From: Streptomyces tauricus
Lineage (GTDB): Bacteria; Actinomycetota; Actinomycetes; Streptomycetales; Streptomycetaceae
NCBI RefSeq assembly: GCF_014650955.1
Contig: NZ_BMVY01000008.1
Coordinates: 124,001 to 188,000 of the forward strand
Direction: 5' to 3'
DNA length: 64,000 bases
Below are positions 8,001 through 16,380 of the stretch, in pieces (position 1 is the first letter of the stretch; every line of letters starts with the position of its first letter). Position numbers and translations under genes: made by a program. Below the pieces are notes generated by a model. That model did no database searches and was not told the origin of the DNA. It saw only the letters and a list, made by a program, of their open reading frames with translations.

Positions 8001-8106
8001 CGGCGGGGGCGGGCCGGAGCCGCCGGAACCGAGCCGGGGGAGCCGCCCGGGCCGGTGGAGCGGCCGGGGCGGGTGGAGCGGCCGGGAAGGACGGAGGAGG
8101 TGAGCG

Positions 8107-8631
8107 TCAGGCGTCCGGCGCGGCCAGCAGGCGGTCCACGATCTCCTCGACGCGCTCGCGCAACCCGTCCTGGCTCTTGCCGCCGTCCAGGCGCTCGCCG
8201 TCGATGACGTACGTCGGCGTGCCGGTCACGCCGATGGCCTTGCCCTCGGCCTGGTCGGCATCGACGATCAGGATGTGCCGGCCGTCGATGAGGGCCGTGT
8301 CGAACTCCTCGGCGTCCAGGCCGAGACCACGGGCCACATCGAGGAGGACCGCCTCCCCGTCACGGTCCAGCTCCGCCACGCGCTCCAGCACCGCTTCGAC
8401 GTACGGCCAGGCCTTGCCCTGTTCCGCGGCCTCCTCGGCGGCCTGGGCCGCCGCGAACGCGTGCTTGTGCTTCTCCAGCGGGAAGTGCCGCAGCCGCAGC
8501 TCCAGCCGGTCGCCGTAGCGGGCACGCAGCGCGCGCAGGTCGTCGAGGGCACTACGGCAGTCCGGGCACTGCAGTTCGCACCAGATGTCCAGTACGGGGA
8601 CGGCGGCGCGGGCGGGGGAGGAGTCGCTCAT
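8107..8631 (-). CDS. DsbA-family thioredoxin-fold protein
   Basis: A 174-residue cytoplasmic protein (no signal peptide) with the active site CPDC in DIWCELQCPDCRSALDDL and the cis-proline loop GVTGTPTYVIDG of the thioredoxin fold. The helical insertion between them (HAFAAAQAAEEAAEQGKAW) is as in DsbA/FrnE oxidoreductases. The second Met (MSDSSPAR) is chosen because the upstream extension is GC-rich and has no ribosome binding site. It probably acts in thiol-disulfide exchange; partners are unknown. Confidence 0.85.
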   Translation of the reverse strand: MSDSSPARAAVPVLDIWCELQCPDCRSALDDLRALRARYGDRLELRLRHFPLEKHKHAFAAAQAAEEAAEQGKAWPYVEAVLERVAELDRDGEAVLLDVARGLGLDAEEFDTALIDGRHILIVDADQAEGKAIGVTGTPTYVIDGERLDGGKSQDGLRERVEEIVDRLLAAPDA

Positions 8632-8832
8632 GGGGCCAGTCTCCCAGCCGGGACCCGCGCACCCCAACCGGGACCTCCGGCGGACCCGGGTCGGACCGGC
8701 ACCTCAGGAGGACCCGACCCGGAGATGTCCCTGAGGTCTCCCCGGACCATGGCATACCGGGCATGCGGCGGTGCAGGATGGAAGGGACGAAGTACCCCTG
8801 CCCGACCCCGCCCGACCTGCCTGGAGGACCGG

Positions 8833-9279
8833 ATGATTGCCGAGACCGTCTGTTCCGCCGTGGCCGCGGCAGGCCTGGGCATCGCCGCGGTCACCGCGTA
8901 CCGCAAACGTCTTCTCACCGCGGCCCGCCTTGCCGCGTACTCGCTGGTGCCGCTCGGCCTGGTGATGACCGGGGTCGTCGAATGGGCGGCCGACACGGCC
9001 TTCAGCCCGACGGCCTGGGCCGGGTTCGGCGTGCTCGGAGCGGCCTGGCTGCTGTTCATGACCACGCGCGCCGTGGAGCGGCGTACGGGCGGCACCCGCA
9101 AGGAGCGCAGGGCGGCCCGGGCCGCGCAGCGCGACGCGGTGGCTCCGGCGGCCTCCGCGCCCTCCCTGGGCCCGGCGGCATCCCGTCCGGCGGTCCGTCC
9201 CGAGCCCAAGCCGCGCAAGGCCCCGGCGGGGGAGGACTTCAGCGACATCGAGGCGATCCTGAAGAAGCACGGGATATGA
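8833..9279 (+). CDS. Hypothetical membrane protein (148 aa)
   Basis: ATG 8833 follows a CTGGAGG box. Three hydrophobic segments lie in the first ~80 residues (about 2-20, 34-52 and 62-78), followed by a basic, Ala/Pro-rich cytoplasmic tail ending in EDFSDIEAILKKHGI, a short amphipathic helix. No family is recognised. Its neighbours suggest no pathway. Confidence 0.75.
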   Translation: MIAETVCSAVAAAGLGIAAVTAYRKRLLTAARLAAYSLVPLGLVMTGVVEWAADTAFSPTAWAGFGVLGAAWLLFMTTRAVERRTGGTRKERRAARAAQRDAVAPAASAPSLGPAASRPAVRPEPKPRKAPAGEDFSDIEAILKKHGI

Positions 9280-9518
9280 GGAAGCAGAATCAGCGGCACG
9301 CGAGGATCGTCTGACGCGCCGCTACGAGCCGCGCTGAGAGCAGCCGTCTGAACCCACGTCCGCCCTCCCTCACCGCTCGCCAGACCGGTCGTGTCGACGG
9401 CCTCACACCCGCGTATCCCAGATCGTGGAACACCGTGTCACGGATTTCGGCTAACTCCCCCATAATCCGGGCGTGTTGATCGCGTAGGGCGTCTCGGCTG
9501 CGTCATCATCGCGGCGAG
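9280..9518. other. Intergenic region, nothing clear
   Basis: The 239 nt before the small ORF at 9519 contain no gene. A CATAAT at 9459-9464 could be a -10 element but has no matching -35 at a normal distance. Confidence 0.4.
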
Positions 9519-9671
9519 ATGCTGGACACAACCCAGAGCGACACCGTGGTTCCTCCCGAGGAGCGGCGGGGTTGTCTCTTCGCGCTTTCTCAGCCACCGC
9601 TGATGATCTTCCTTGCGGTGATCGGCTGTTTGCTGCTCATGGCTTCGCTGCACGATCTGCTGCTGCTCTGA
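9519..9671 (+). CDS. Small membrane protein, 50 aa
   Basis: Reading from ATG 9519 gives MLDTTQSDTVVPPEERRGCL, then a hydrophobic span (about residues 27-43: PPLMIFLAVIGCLLLMASLH) and ends LHDLLLL, stop TGA 9669-9671. A polar N-terminus with one membrane helix is a coherent design for a tail-anchored microprotein, and codon use keeps fairly high G/C in third positions. The ribosome binding site (GCGGCGAG) is weak. The evidence is composition and topology only; no family is recognised. Confidence 0.5.
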   Translation: MLDTTQSDTVVPPEERRGCLFALSQPPLMIFLAVIGCLLLMASLHDLLLL

Positions 9672-9712
9672 GCCGTACGCGGAGTCCCCGGCGTCACCCG
9701 CTGAGGACTCCG

Positions 9713-10270
9713 TCAGCCTGCCGCTTCCTTGCGCCGCGCCCGGTAGGCGGCCACATGCAGGCGGTTTCCGCAGGTGCGGCTGTCGCAGTAGCGGCGGGAG
9801 CGGTTGCGGGAGAGATCGACGAAGGCGCGTCGGCAGTCCGGTGCCTCACAGCGGCGCAGCCGTTCCTCTTCTCCGGCCACCACGAAGAACGCCAGCGCCA
9901 TGCCGCAGTCCGCGGCGAGATGGTCGGCGACGGACGCGCCGGGCGCGAAGTAGTGCACGTGCCAGTCGTAGCCGTCATGGTTGGTGAGACGCGGCGTGGT
10001 GCCGGCGGCGGCGACCAGCTCGTTGATGAGCGAGGCGGCGGTACGGGCGTCCGGGGCGGCGAACACCGCGGCGAAACGCCCCCGGATCCGGCGCACCGCC
10101 GAGAGATCGAGCTCGGACAGGGTCCCGACATCGCTCATGTCGTGTTTTCGCACGAAGTCGAGCAGTGCCGCGAGGTTCACGAGTCCGTCCGGGGTGTCGT
10201 CATCCGGTGCGGTGTTCACCAGATCGACCACGGTGTCGAGGGCACACCGGGTGTCGTGGGTGATCAGCAC
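9713..10270 (-). CDS. CGNR zinc-finger / ABATE-domain regulator
   Basis: A 185-residue protein: an N-terminal ABATE-type alpha/beta domain (LVNTAPDDDTPDGLVNLAALLDF) and a C-terminal CGNR zinc finger with cysteines in RRCEAPDCRRAF, RRYCDSRTCGNRLHVAAYRA. The CGNR finger is thought to bind DNA, so it is a putative transcription regulator with unknown targets. GTG 10270 is chosen for the GGGAG box 6-7 nt upstream; the open frame continues 5' through repeat sequence. It lies upstream of ssgB on the same strand order but is separated from it by 454 nt. Confidence 0.88.
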   Translation of the reverse strand: MLITHDTRCALDTVVDLVNTAPDDDTPDGLVNLAALLDFVRKHDMSDVGTLSELDLSAVRRIRGRFAAVFAAPDARTAASLINELVAAAGTTPRLTNHDGYDWHVHYFAPGASVADHLAADCGMALAFFVVAGEEERLRRCEAPDCRRAFVDLSRNRSRRYCDSRTCGNRLHVAAYRARRKEAAG

Positions 10271-10724
10271 GTTTCGCTCCCTGGCCTGAAGGTCGGGCGA
10301 ACGCCCGCCGATGCTGGCCGATGCTAGCGGCTCCAGGCCCCGCGACACCGGGCCCAGCCCTCCGCCCCCCAGGACCGGCCCGCTGCCCCACCACCCTCGG
10401 GGCCACGAAAAACACCACACCCCCGGGAACGAGCTGCGCTCAGCCCGGGACGACGTGCAGCCCCACTCACCCGGGGGCGCGGGGAACGGCGCGCTCAACG
10501 CAGACCGGCGTGCACCGGCCACACGGCGTGCAGCCCGACCCACCCGGGGGCGCGGGGAACGGCGCAATCAGTTGGAAACGACACGTACCCGGCAGGGAAC
10601 CGCACGGGCGCCGCCCCCGCGCGCTAACGCGGAGACGGCGCCCATGTCATCCATATGCGGTTGTCTGAGCCCGAGCCGTCTCCCCGAGTGGACGGCGCCG
10701 GGCGGCTTGGTACGAAGCCTCGTC
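10271..10724. repeat. 454-nt gene-free spacer with two GC-rich repeat copies
   Basis: No plausible gene is seen. It contains two ~73-nt-spaced copies of the dispersed element (GGGGCGCGGGGAACGGCGC at 10474-10494 and 10547-10566), each preceded by CACCCGG and embedded in similar flanks. Between ssgB's 3' end and the repeats, 10620-10720 has partial dyads but no U tract. Confidence 0.6.
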
Positions 10725-11138
10725 CTAGCTTTCGGCCAGGATGTGTGAGAGCTCCGTATCGAGATCGAAGTGCCGGTGTTCCGTGCCGGGAGGCACGGCG
10801 GCGTCGGTGCGCTTCAGGAACGACTCCAGGGCCCGCGCAGGGGCCTCCAGCAGAGCTTCGCCCTCCGGAGAGCTCAGGGCGATGCACACGACGCCCTGAC
10901 CGTGACTGCGGGACGGCCAGACTCGGACGTCGCCGGTACCGGTGGGCCGGTGCAGGCCCTCGGCGAGAAGGTCGCGGGCGAACACCCACTCGACAGTCTC
11001 CTCCGCTCCGGTGTGGAAGGTGGCGTGCACGGCGTAGGGATCGGCCGTGTCGTACCGCAGGCCTGCGGGGACAGGCAGAGAGGACTCGCTCGACACAACG
11101 AGGCGCAGGTGCAGCTCGCAGCTGACCGTGGTGTTCAT
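10725..11138 (-). CDS. ssgB: SsgB sporulation septum-site protein
   Basis: The 137-residue protein matches the archetypal SsgB, the most conserved SsgA-like protein of sporulating actinomycetes; the N-terminus MNTTVSCELHLRLVVSSESS and the C-terminus DLDTELSHILAES are as I remember them for S. coelicolor SCO1541. SsgB localises before FtsZ and recruits it to future sporulation septa in aerial hyphae. It is all cytoplasmic, with no cofactor site. ATG 11138 lies ~11 nt after GAAAGG. In S. coelicolor transcription is reported to depend on the stress sigma factor sigma-H; I could not identify a clear sigma-H promoter here. Its presence implies a sporulating Streptomyces. Confidence 0.96.
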   Translation of the reverse strand: MNTTVSCELHLRLVVSSESSLPVPAGLRYDTADPYAVHATFHTGAEETVEWVFARDLLAEGLHRPTGTGDVRVWPSRSHGQGVVCIALSSPEGEALLEAPARALESFLKRTDAAVPPGTEHRHFDLDTELSHILAES

Positions 11139-11329
11139 AAGCGCCAGGGCCTTTCGCTCAGTGTGCGCTCGGGGATTCGCACGTCGGCGAAATCGACATG
11201 CCACCTACGGTGCCGTTGTAAACCCCTCTGAGTGTTTTGCGTGTCTTTAGGTACCTCATCCGGCCGAGTCCTCGTTCGCGCACTACGACCATTCCGGTGA
11301 CCGGTTTCCGTCCGGTAGGGTTTGGCCGT

Positions 11330-11764
11330 ATGAATACGGGGAGTGACCGAACGGGGGAGGTCGCCGTGGCGGCCGACGAAACCAAGAGCGAGCCGGCGCT
11401 CGGATCCCGTGCGCCGCAATTCATCCAGGCACGCCGCATGCTGCACCTGAGCTGGCAGGTGGGCGTCTTCGTAGTGGGTCTCGCGGTCGTCGTGGCCGGC
11501 GTGATCATGCTGCCTCTGCCCGGCCCGGGCTGGCTGGTGATCTTCGGCGGTATGGCGATCTGGGCGACCGAGTTCGTCTGGGCGCAGCTGGTGCTCCGCT
11601 GGACGAAACGCAAAGTCACCGAGGCCACACAGAAGGCTCTCGACCCGAAGGTCCGCCGCCGCAACATCATCCTGACGACCATCGGGCTGGTGATCATCGC
11701 GGTACTGGTCGGGGTGTACGTGTGGAAGTTCGGCATCGAGATGCCGTGGAACATCAAGGAGTAG
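11330..11764 (+). CDS. TIGR02611-type small membrane protein
   Basis: A protein with two close hydrophobic segments in the middle (VGVFVVGLAVVVAGVIMLP and PGWLVIFGGMAIWATEFVWA) and one near the C-terminus (NIILTTIGLVIIAVLVGVYVW), matching the actinobacterial membrane family with the LPLPGPGW turn between the first two helices. The start is uncertain: ATG 11330 lacks a ribosome binding site but has TAGGGT 8 nt upstream (possible leaderless start, 144 aa), while GTG 11366 has GGGGGAGG 5 nt upstream (132 aa). It is divergent from ssgB. Function unknown. Confidence 0.8.
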   Translation: MNTGSDRTGEVAVAADETKSEPALGSRAPQFIQARRMLHLSWQVGVFVVGLAVVVAGVIMLPLPGPGWLVIFGGMAIWATEFVWAQLVLRWTKRKVTEATQKALDPKVRRRNIILTTIGLVIIAVLVGVYVWKFGIEMPWNIKE

Positions 11765-11814
11765 CGGCGGTTCACGCACGCACGGGCCGGTCGGACGCAC
11801 GCCCTGACATGGGG

Positions 11815-11820
11815 TAATCT
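11815..11820 (+). promoter_or_regulatory. -10 box of tRNA-Val(CAC)
   Basis: TAATCT lies 13 nt before the mature tRNA 5' end. A weak TCGGAC 18 nt upstream could be the -35. Confidence 0.45.
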
Positions 11821-11833
11821 ACTTCCTGCGCCC

Positions 11834-11905
11834 GGGCGATTAGCTCAGCGGGAGAGCGCTTCGTTCACACCGAAGAGGTCACTGGTTCGATCCCAGTATC
11901 GCCCA
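11834..11905 (+). tRNA. tRNA-Val (anticodon CAC), copy 1
   Basis: Acceptor GGGCGAT/ATCGCCC, anticodon stem CTTCG/CGAAG with loop TTCACAC (CAC), discriminator A. No encoded CCA. It differs from the copy at 22418 by two bases (D-loop C to T, T-loop T to A). Confidence 0.96.
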
Positions 11906-11909
11906 CACT

Positions 11910-11962
11910 GCCGACAGGCGGCTTGGGTCCACGAGTTCCGTGGACCCAAGCCGCCTGTCGGC
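11910..11962. terminator. 24-bp perfect inverted repeat downstream of tRNA-Val
   Basis: Arms 11910-11933 and 11939-11962 are exact reverse complements over 24 nt, with the 5-nt loop AGTTC. It starts 5 nt after the tRNA and is not followed by a U run, resembling the strong U-less terminators common in Streptomyces. Confidence 0.75.
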
Positions 11963-12396
11963 GTTCGGAACACCTCCGCCCGCCGGAAGTTCACCCGGCA
12001 CCCGGCACGGCCCCCCGCAGCCGCGGCCCACGGTCCGCAATCCGTGCCCTCGCCCCCATATGCGTCCGACAGCCGTACGCCAGCCATACAGCAGTCGCCC
12101 AGCGGCAGCAGTCGTGTGCACCGCTCGCAGCTCTAGGCCTCGCCCGCGTCCCGCCTCGACGGGCGGCGCGTCCCGCCCCGAGGGGGCACGAGCCTCGCCG
12201 CGTGACGCCAGGGCTCCACGCGTGACGCCAGGGCTCAACAGGGCGGCCGCCCGGCCCCACCCCCCTCTACCTGCGCAGTCGCCCAACTCCGTAGTCAGTT
12301 CGTCCCAGTTGACGCTCACGCGTCCGCGAGGCGGTTCACATCAATTCCTGTCCGAATCATTGACGGCCGCTGAGGGCCTCCGTACCTTGTGCCAGC
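11963..12396. other. Gene-free spacer upstream of the sugar operon
   Basis: About 430 nt without a supportable gene. It includes a near-perfect tandem repeat at about 12200-12238 (CGTGACGCCAGGGCTC twice). The promoter of the sugar operon should lie at its 3' end, but I see no clear -35/-10 pair. Confidence 0.45.
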
Positions 12397-12419
12397 AAGC
12401 GCTTACTTGAAACGATTCA
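12397..12419 (+). promoter_or_regulatory. Candidate LacI-family operators of the sugar operon
   Basis: Two short palindromes lie next to each other: AAGCGCTT (12397-12404) and TGAAACGATTCA (12408-12419). Both resemble the central-CG palindromes bound by LacI/GalR regulators of Streptomyces sugar operons (AAGCGCTT, TGAAACG.TTCA). They end 36 nt before the binding-protein start codon. No LacI gene is in the window. Confidence 0.5.
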
Positions 12420-12455
12420 TGGCAGCGGACAGTGACGTCGCGAGGAGGCCCGACT

Positions 12456-13745
12456 GTGGGGATAAACGGGAGTGTCGAGAGGCGGACGGTCCTCAAAGTG
12501 GCCGGGGCGTCGCTCGCGACGGCGGGGCTGGCCGCGACCACGGGCTGTGGGGGAGACGGCGGCGGGTCGGGCGACGGCACGGTCGAGATCCGCTTCGCCT
12601 GGTGGGGTGCCGAGGAGCGCGCCAAGCGCATCAACCAGTCCATCAAGCTCTTCGAGAAGAAATACCCGAAGATCAAGGTGAAGACGGACTTCCAGGATTA
12701 CGTGGCCTTTTGGGAGAAGTTCCAGACCCAGGCCGCGGGCGGTAATCCGCCGGACGTATTCCAGAACGCGGTCGCATTCCTGCGGAAGTACGACAAGAGA
12801 AGTGTTCTGCTCGACCTCAAGTCGCAAGTGGACGCGGGAAATCTGGACCTCAAGAACTTCCGGGCGGGAGTCGAGAAGGTCGGCGAGGTCGACGGAAAAC
12901 TGCTCGGCGTGCCCGTCGGCTCCAACACCATGTCACTCGTCATCGACGAGAAAGTCTTCAAAGCCGCCGGCGTGAAGGCCGAGCAGGGCTGGACCTGGGA
13001 CGAGTACTTCGCCGCGCTCAAGAAGATCCACGACACCCAGAAGGTGGCGGGTGACACCGGCTACTTCGGGATCATGTACCTCTACGACCTCTATCTGCGC
13101 CAGAACGGCAAGGCGTTCTTCACCGAGGACGGACTCGGTTTCGACGAGGCCGATCTGACGGAGTGGTGGCAGGACGGCTACAACCGCGTCAAGGCCGGCA
13201 TCGTCACCGACCCGAAGAAGGTCGAGCAGCTCAAGCCCAAGTCGGCGCTGGCCTCCGGGGACGGGGCGTCCGAGTTCACCTGGGACAACTTCACCGTGCG
13301 CTACACCACGGAGGGCGACAGCAGCTACGGCCTGGCGCCGATCCCCACGACCGACGGCAAGGAGACGGGCCAGTACCTCGGCTCGCTCATGCTGAGCGGT
13401 TTCGCGCGGACCAAGCACCCCGAGGAAGTCGCCCAGTTCATCTCCTTCATGGTCCACGACCCCGAGGTCGGCAAGATCATGGGCTACGACCGCGGCATCC
13501 TCGCCACCACCGAGCAGTTCGAGGCGTACAAGCCGACGGACGCCCCCAACCAGGCGATCGCGAAGTACGAGGCGGACGTCGCCGAGGCCGGACTGCTCGG
13601 GACCATCACACCGCACCCGGCGGGCGCCGACACGGTGGAGGCCGCGTTCCTGCGGGTCGCCGGTGACATGTCGACGGGCAAGACGAAGGTCTCCGACGCG
13701 GTCAAGCAGTTCTTCTCCGAGGCGAAGACCGCCCTCGCCACCTGA
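12456..13745 (+). CDS. ABC sugar transporter substrate-binding lipoprotein
   Basis: A 429-residue extracellular solute-binding protein of family 1. The N-terminus has a twin-arginine type signal (VERRTVLKVAGASLATAGLA) leading to a Cys at TTGCGG, so it is a Tat-exported lipoprotein candidate. The body has family features: IRFAWWGAEERAKRINQSI, FQDYVAFWEKFQTQAAGGNP, and late AQFISFMVHDPEVGKIMGYDRG. GTG 12456 has GAGGAGG 7 nt upstream. The gene opens a tightly packed operon with two permeases and a secreted putative pectin-active enzyme, suggesting capture of pectin-derived oligosaccharides. Confidence 0.9.
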   Translation: MGINGSVERRTVLKVAGASLATAGLAATTGCGGDGGGSGDGTVEIRFAWWGAEERAKRINQSIKLFEKKYPKIKVKTDFQDYVAFWEKFQTQAAGGNPPDVFQNAVAFLRKYDKRSVLLDLKSQVDAGNLDLKNFRAGVEKVGEVDGKLLGVPVGSNTMSLVIDEKVFKAAGVKAEQGWTWDEYFAALKKIHDTQKVAGDTGYFGIMYLYDLYLRQNGKAFFTEDGLGFDEADLTEWWQDGYNRVKAGIVTDPKKVEQLKPKSALASGDGASEFTWDNFTVRYTTEGDSSYGLAPIPTTDGKETGQYLGSLMLSGFARTKHPEEVAQFISFMVHDPEVGKIMGYDRGILATTEQFEAYKPTDAPNQAIAKYEADVAEAGLLGTITPHPAGADTVEAAFLRVAGDMSTGKTKVSDAVKQFFSEAKTALAT

Positions 13746-14716
13746 TGGGAACAGCAGTGACGACGCTCATCAAGGACTCTCCGCCGGATGCCCCGGAGAA
13801 GCGTCCCGGCCGTCCCGTCGCCGTGCGGCGACGGGGCCGCCGGGAGAATCTCGCCGGCTACCTCTTCATGTCCCCCTGGATCGCGGGCTTTCTGCTGCTG
13901 ACCGCGGGGCCCATGGCCGCATCGCTGTATTTCGCGTTCACCGACTACAACCTCTTCGACTCCCCGAAGTGGATCGGCTTCGACAACTTCACCAGGATGC
14001 TCGACGATCCCCGGTGGCAGAAGTCGGTCGAGGTGACGGCGAAGTACGTCGTCATCGGCACCCCCCTGAAACTGCTCCTCGCGCTCGGGGTGGCCCTGCT
14101 GCTCGCCCAGAGCCGCCGCGGACAGGCCTTCTACCGGGCCGCGTTCTACGCCCCCTCGCTGATCGGCGCGAGCGTGTCCATCGGCTTCGTGTGGCGCGCG
14201 CTGTTCTCCGACGACGCCGCCGTGGACCGTACGCAGTCGTTCCTCGGGTTCGACGTGGGCGGCTGGGTCGGCAACCCGGACTGGGTGCTCTACAGCCTGG
14301 TGGCGCTCACCGTCTGGCAGTTCGGCGCACCCATGGTCATCTTCCTCGCCGGTCTGAAGCAGGTACCGAAGGAGCTGTACGAGGCGGCCGAGGTCGACGG
14401 CGCCGGACCGTTCAAGCGGTTCTGGAGCATCACCCTGCCGATGATTTCCCCGGTGCTGTTCTTCAACGTGCTGCTGGAGACCATCCACTCGTTCCAGATC
14501 TTCGGTTCCGCGTACGTCGTCTCCAATGCCACCTGCGGACCGGCCGACTCCACGCTCGTCTACACCTGTTACCTGTACCAGAAGGGCTTCAAGGAGGCCC
14601 AGATGGGCTTCGCCTCCGCGATGGCCTGGATGCTGCTGCTCGCCGTGGCCCTGGTGACGGTGGTCCTCTTCTGGTCCCAGAAGCGGTGGGTGCACTACGA
14701 GGAGGCCTCCCGATGA
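13745..14716 (+). CDS. ABC sugar transporter permease (MalF-like)
   Basis: A 323-residue inner-membrane permease with about six helices and the binding-protein-dependent EAA loop ELYEAAEVDGAGPFKRFWSI, which docks the ATPase. The N-terminal SPWIAGFLLLTAGPMAASLYFAFTDYNLF is typical of MalF/LplB-like subunits. The start ATG overlaps the TGA of the binding-protein gene by one base (TGATG), so it is translationally coupled; GTG 13757 is an alternative. It pairs with the next gene. Confidence 0.92.
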   Translation: MGTAVTTLIKDSPPDAPEKRPGRPVAVRRRGRRENLAGYLFMSPWIAGFLLLTAGPMAASLYFAFTDYNLFDSPKWIGFDNFTRMLDDPRWQKSVEVTAKYVVIGTPLKLLLALGVALLLAQSRRGQAFYRAAFYAPSLIGASVSIGFVWRALFSDDAAVDRTQSFLGFDVGGWVGNPDWVLYSLVALTVWQFGAPMVIFLAGLKQVPKELYEAAEVDGAGPFKRFWSITLPMISPVLFFNVLLETIHSFQIFGSAYVVSNATCGPADSTLVYTCYLYQKGFKEAQMGFASAMAWMLLLAVALVTVVLFWSQKRWVHYEEASR

Positions 14717-15639
14717 GCACCACCACCCCCACGACCACAGGCACGGCGACGAGTACGGGTACGCGTACGGACTCCGCCCCGCCGCGCAGGGCTCCGGCGC
14801 TCGGGCGCAAGAGCACCGGCTCGCTCGCCTGGCACCTCGGCGCGCTGCTCGTCCTCGCGGTCGTCCTCTATCCCGTCGTCTGGGTCATCGGCGCCTCGTT
14901 CAAGCCGAGCCGGGAGATCATCGGCAGTCTGCAGCTCTTCCCGACCAGCCCGATCCTGCAGAACTTCAAGGGGCTGGCCGACGGCATCGCGGACATCTCG
15001 ATCGCCACGTTCTTCCAGAACTCGCTCTTCTACGCGCTCGGCTCGGTCGTCGGCATCCTGGTCTCCTGCTCGCTGACGGCGTACGGGTTCGCCCGCATCC
15101 GGTTCGCCGGGCGCAACCTGATGTTCTCGCTGATGATCGGCACCCTGCTGCTGCCGTACCACGTGCTGCTCATCCCGCAGTACGTGATGTTCCAGAAGAT
15201 GGAACTGATCAATACGTACGTGCCGCTGCTGATCGGCAAGTTCCTGGCCACCGAGGCGTTCTTCGTCTTCCTCATGGTGCAGTTCATGCGGAACCTGCCC
15301 AAGGAACTGGACGAGGCGGCGCGGCTCGACGGCTGCGGGCATCTGAGGATCTACTGGTCGATCGTGTTGCCGCTGTGCCGCCCGGCCCTCATCACCAGCG
15401 CGATCTTCACCTTCATCAACGCCTGGAACGACTTCATGGGCCCGCTGATCTACCTCAACGAGCCCGCCAAGTACACCGTCTCCCTCGGCATGATGATGTT
15501 CCGCGACCAGGAGGGCGTCGCCAACTACGGCGGCATGATCGCCATGTCGCTGGTGGCGCTGCTGCCCGTGCTGGCCTTCTTCCTCGCCTTCCAGCGCTAT
15601 CTGATCGACGGTATGGCGACCTCCGGTCTGAAGGGCTGA
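14713..15639 (+). CDS. ABC sugar transporter permease (MalG-like)
   Basis: A 308-residue permease. The Thr-rich N-terminus precedes the first helix (LGALLVLAVVLYPVVWVIGASFK); the EAA loop is KELDEAARLDGCGHLRIYWS and the C-terminus ends in LIDGMATSGLKG, as in MalG-type subunits (AGLTAGAVKG in MalG). ATGA overlap with the preceding permease. No ATP-binding subunit is encoded in the operon; Streptomyces sugar importers commonly share the multitask ATPase MsiK, which would be encoded elsewhere. Confidence 0.92.
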   Translation: MSTTTPTTTGTATSTGTRTDSAPPRRAPALGRKSTGSLAWHLGALLVLAVVLYPVVWVIGASFKPSREIIGSLQLFPTSPILQNFKGLADGIADISIATFFQNSLFYALGSVVGILVSCSLTAYGFARIRFAGRNLMFSLMIGTLLLPYHVLLIPQYVMFQKMELINTYVPLLIGKFLATEAFFVFLMVQFMRNLPKELDEAARLDGCGHLRIYWSIVLPLCRPALITSAIFTFINAWNDFMGPLIYLNEPAKYTVSLGMMMFRDQEGVANYGGMIAMSLVALLPVLAFFLAFQRYLIDGMATSGLKG

Positions 15640-15646
15640 CTCACCC

Positions 15647-16261
15647 ATGAAGGCTCGTACCGCACCGGTGCCGGTGTCCGCGCGGAAGCACCCGAAGCGG
15701 GAGTCCGTCCTCGCCGAGCGGTTCGCGCTGTTCGCCGAGTGTCTGCTCACCGGGGTGTGGATCGCGGTGGCCTCGCTGCCCGTGGTCACCTATCCCGCCG
15801 CGTTCGCCGCCGGGTCCCGGCACCTTCGGCGGCGTACGGCCCATGAGGCGGGTGGCTGGCGGGAGTTCGTCGTGGACTTCCGTGCGGCTGTGCGCGGCGG
15901 GTGGCTCGCCGGGCTCGCCGGGTGGGCCGCGGCCCTCGCGGTGTGGGTCGATGTGCAGGCCGTACGCGCCGGGATCCCGGGCGGCCCGTTCGTCGGGGCC
16001 GTGGGCCTGTTCGCGCTGCTCGGGCTGGCCGTCGCCGGGCTGCGCGCGGCGGCTGTCTGGGAGCCCGGCGCCCGGTGGCGGGAACTGCTCGGCGCCGCCG
16101 GACGCCGTACGGTCCTCGACCCCGCGGGATCCTTCCTGCTCGTCGGCGGCCTTGCTGTCGTGGCCGTCTCCGGCTGGTTCGTGCCGCCGTTGGCGATCCC
16201 CGTCCTGGGGGCTCTCGCGGCGGCGGCCCTCGCCGTGGAGGAACGCGGCCGGCGCCGCTGA
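15647..16261 (+). CDS. YesL/DUF624-like membrane protein
   Basis: A 204-residue protein with four to five hydrophobic segments (about 25-50, 82-105, 113-132, 160-178, 180-198). Its start, FALFAECLLTGVWIAVASLP, then AAFAAGSRHLRRR, resembles the DUF624/YesL family found next to oligogalacturonide and rhamnogalacturonan ABC importers in Bacillus and actinomycetes. It begins 8 nt after the permease gene, in the same operon. The role of the family is not established. The assignment rests on topology and context. Confidence 0.7.
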   Translation: MKARTAPVPVSARKHPKRESVLAERFALFAECLLTGVWIAVASLPVVTYPAAFAAGSRHLRRRTAHEAGGWREFVVDFRAAVRGGWLAGLAGWAAALAVWVDVQAVRAGIPGGPFVGAVGLFALLGLAVAGLRAAAVWEPGARWRELLGAAGRRTVLDPAGSFLLVGGLAVVAVSGWFVPPLAIPVLGALAAAALAVEERGRRR

Positions 16262-16380
16262 CCGGCCGCTTCGACCGCCCTCCACGCAGGCTGTCCTGGC
16301 CGCTTCACACAAGGTCGGCGCTCCGGCGTCGCACCTCTCTCTGTCATGCACCTGACCTCCTCGCAAGGAAAGGAAAGGCC

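Noticed and set aside
11834..12455. Prophage or integrative element attachment at the tRNA-Val gene
   Set aside because: No integrase, excisionase or duplicated tRNA 3' end was found downstream; the neighbouring cluster is a sugar operon.
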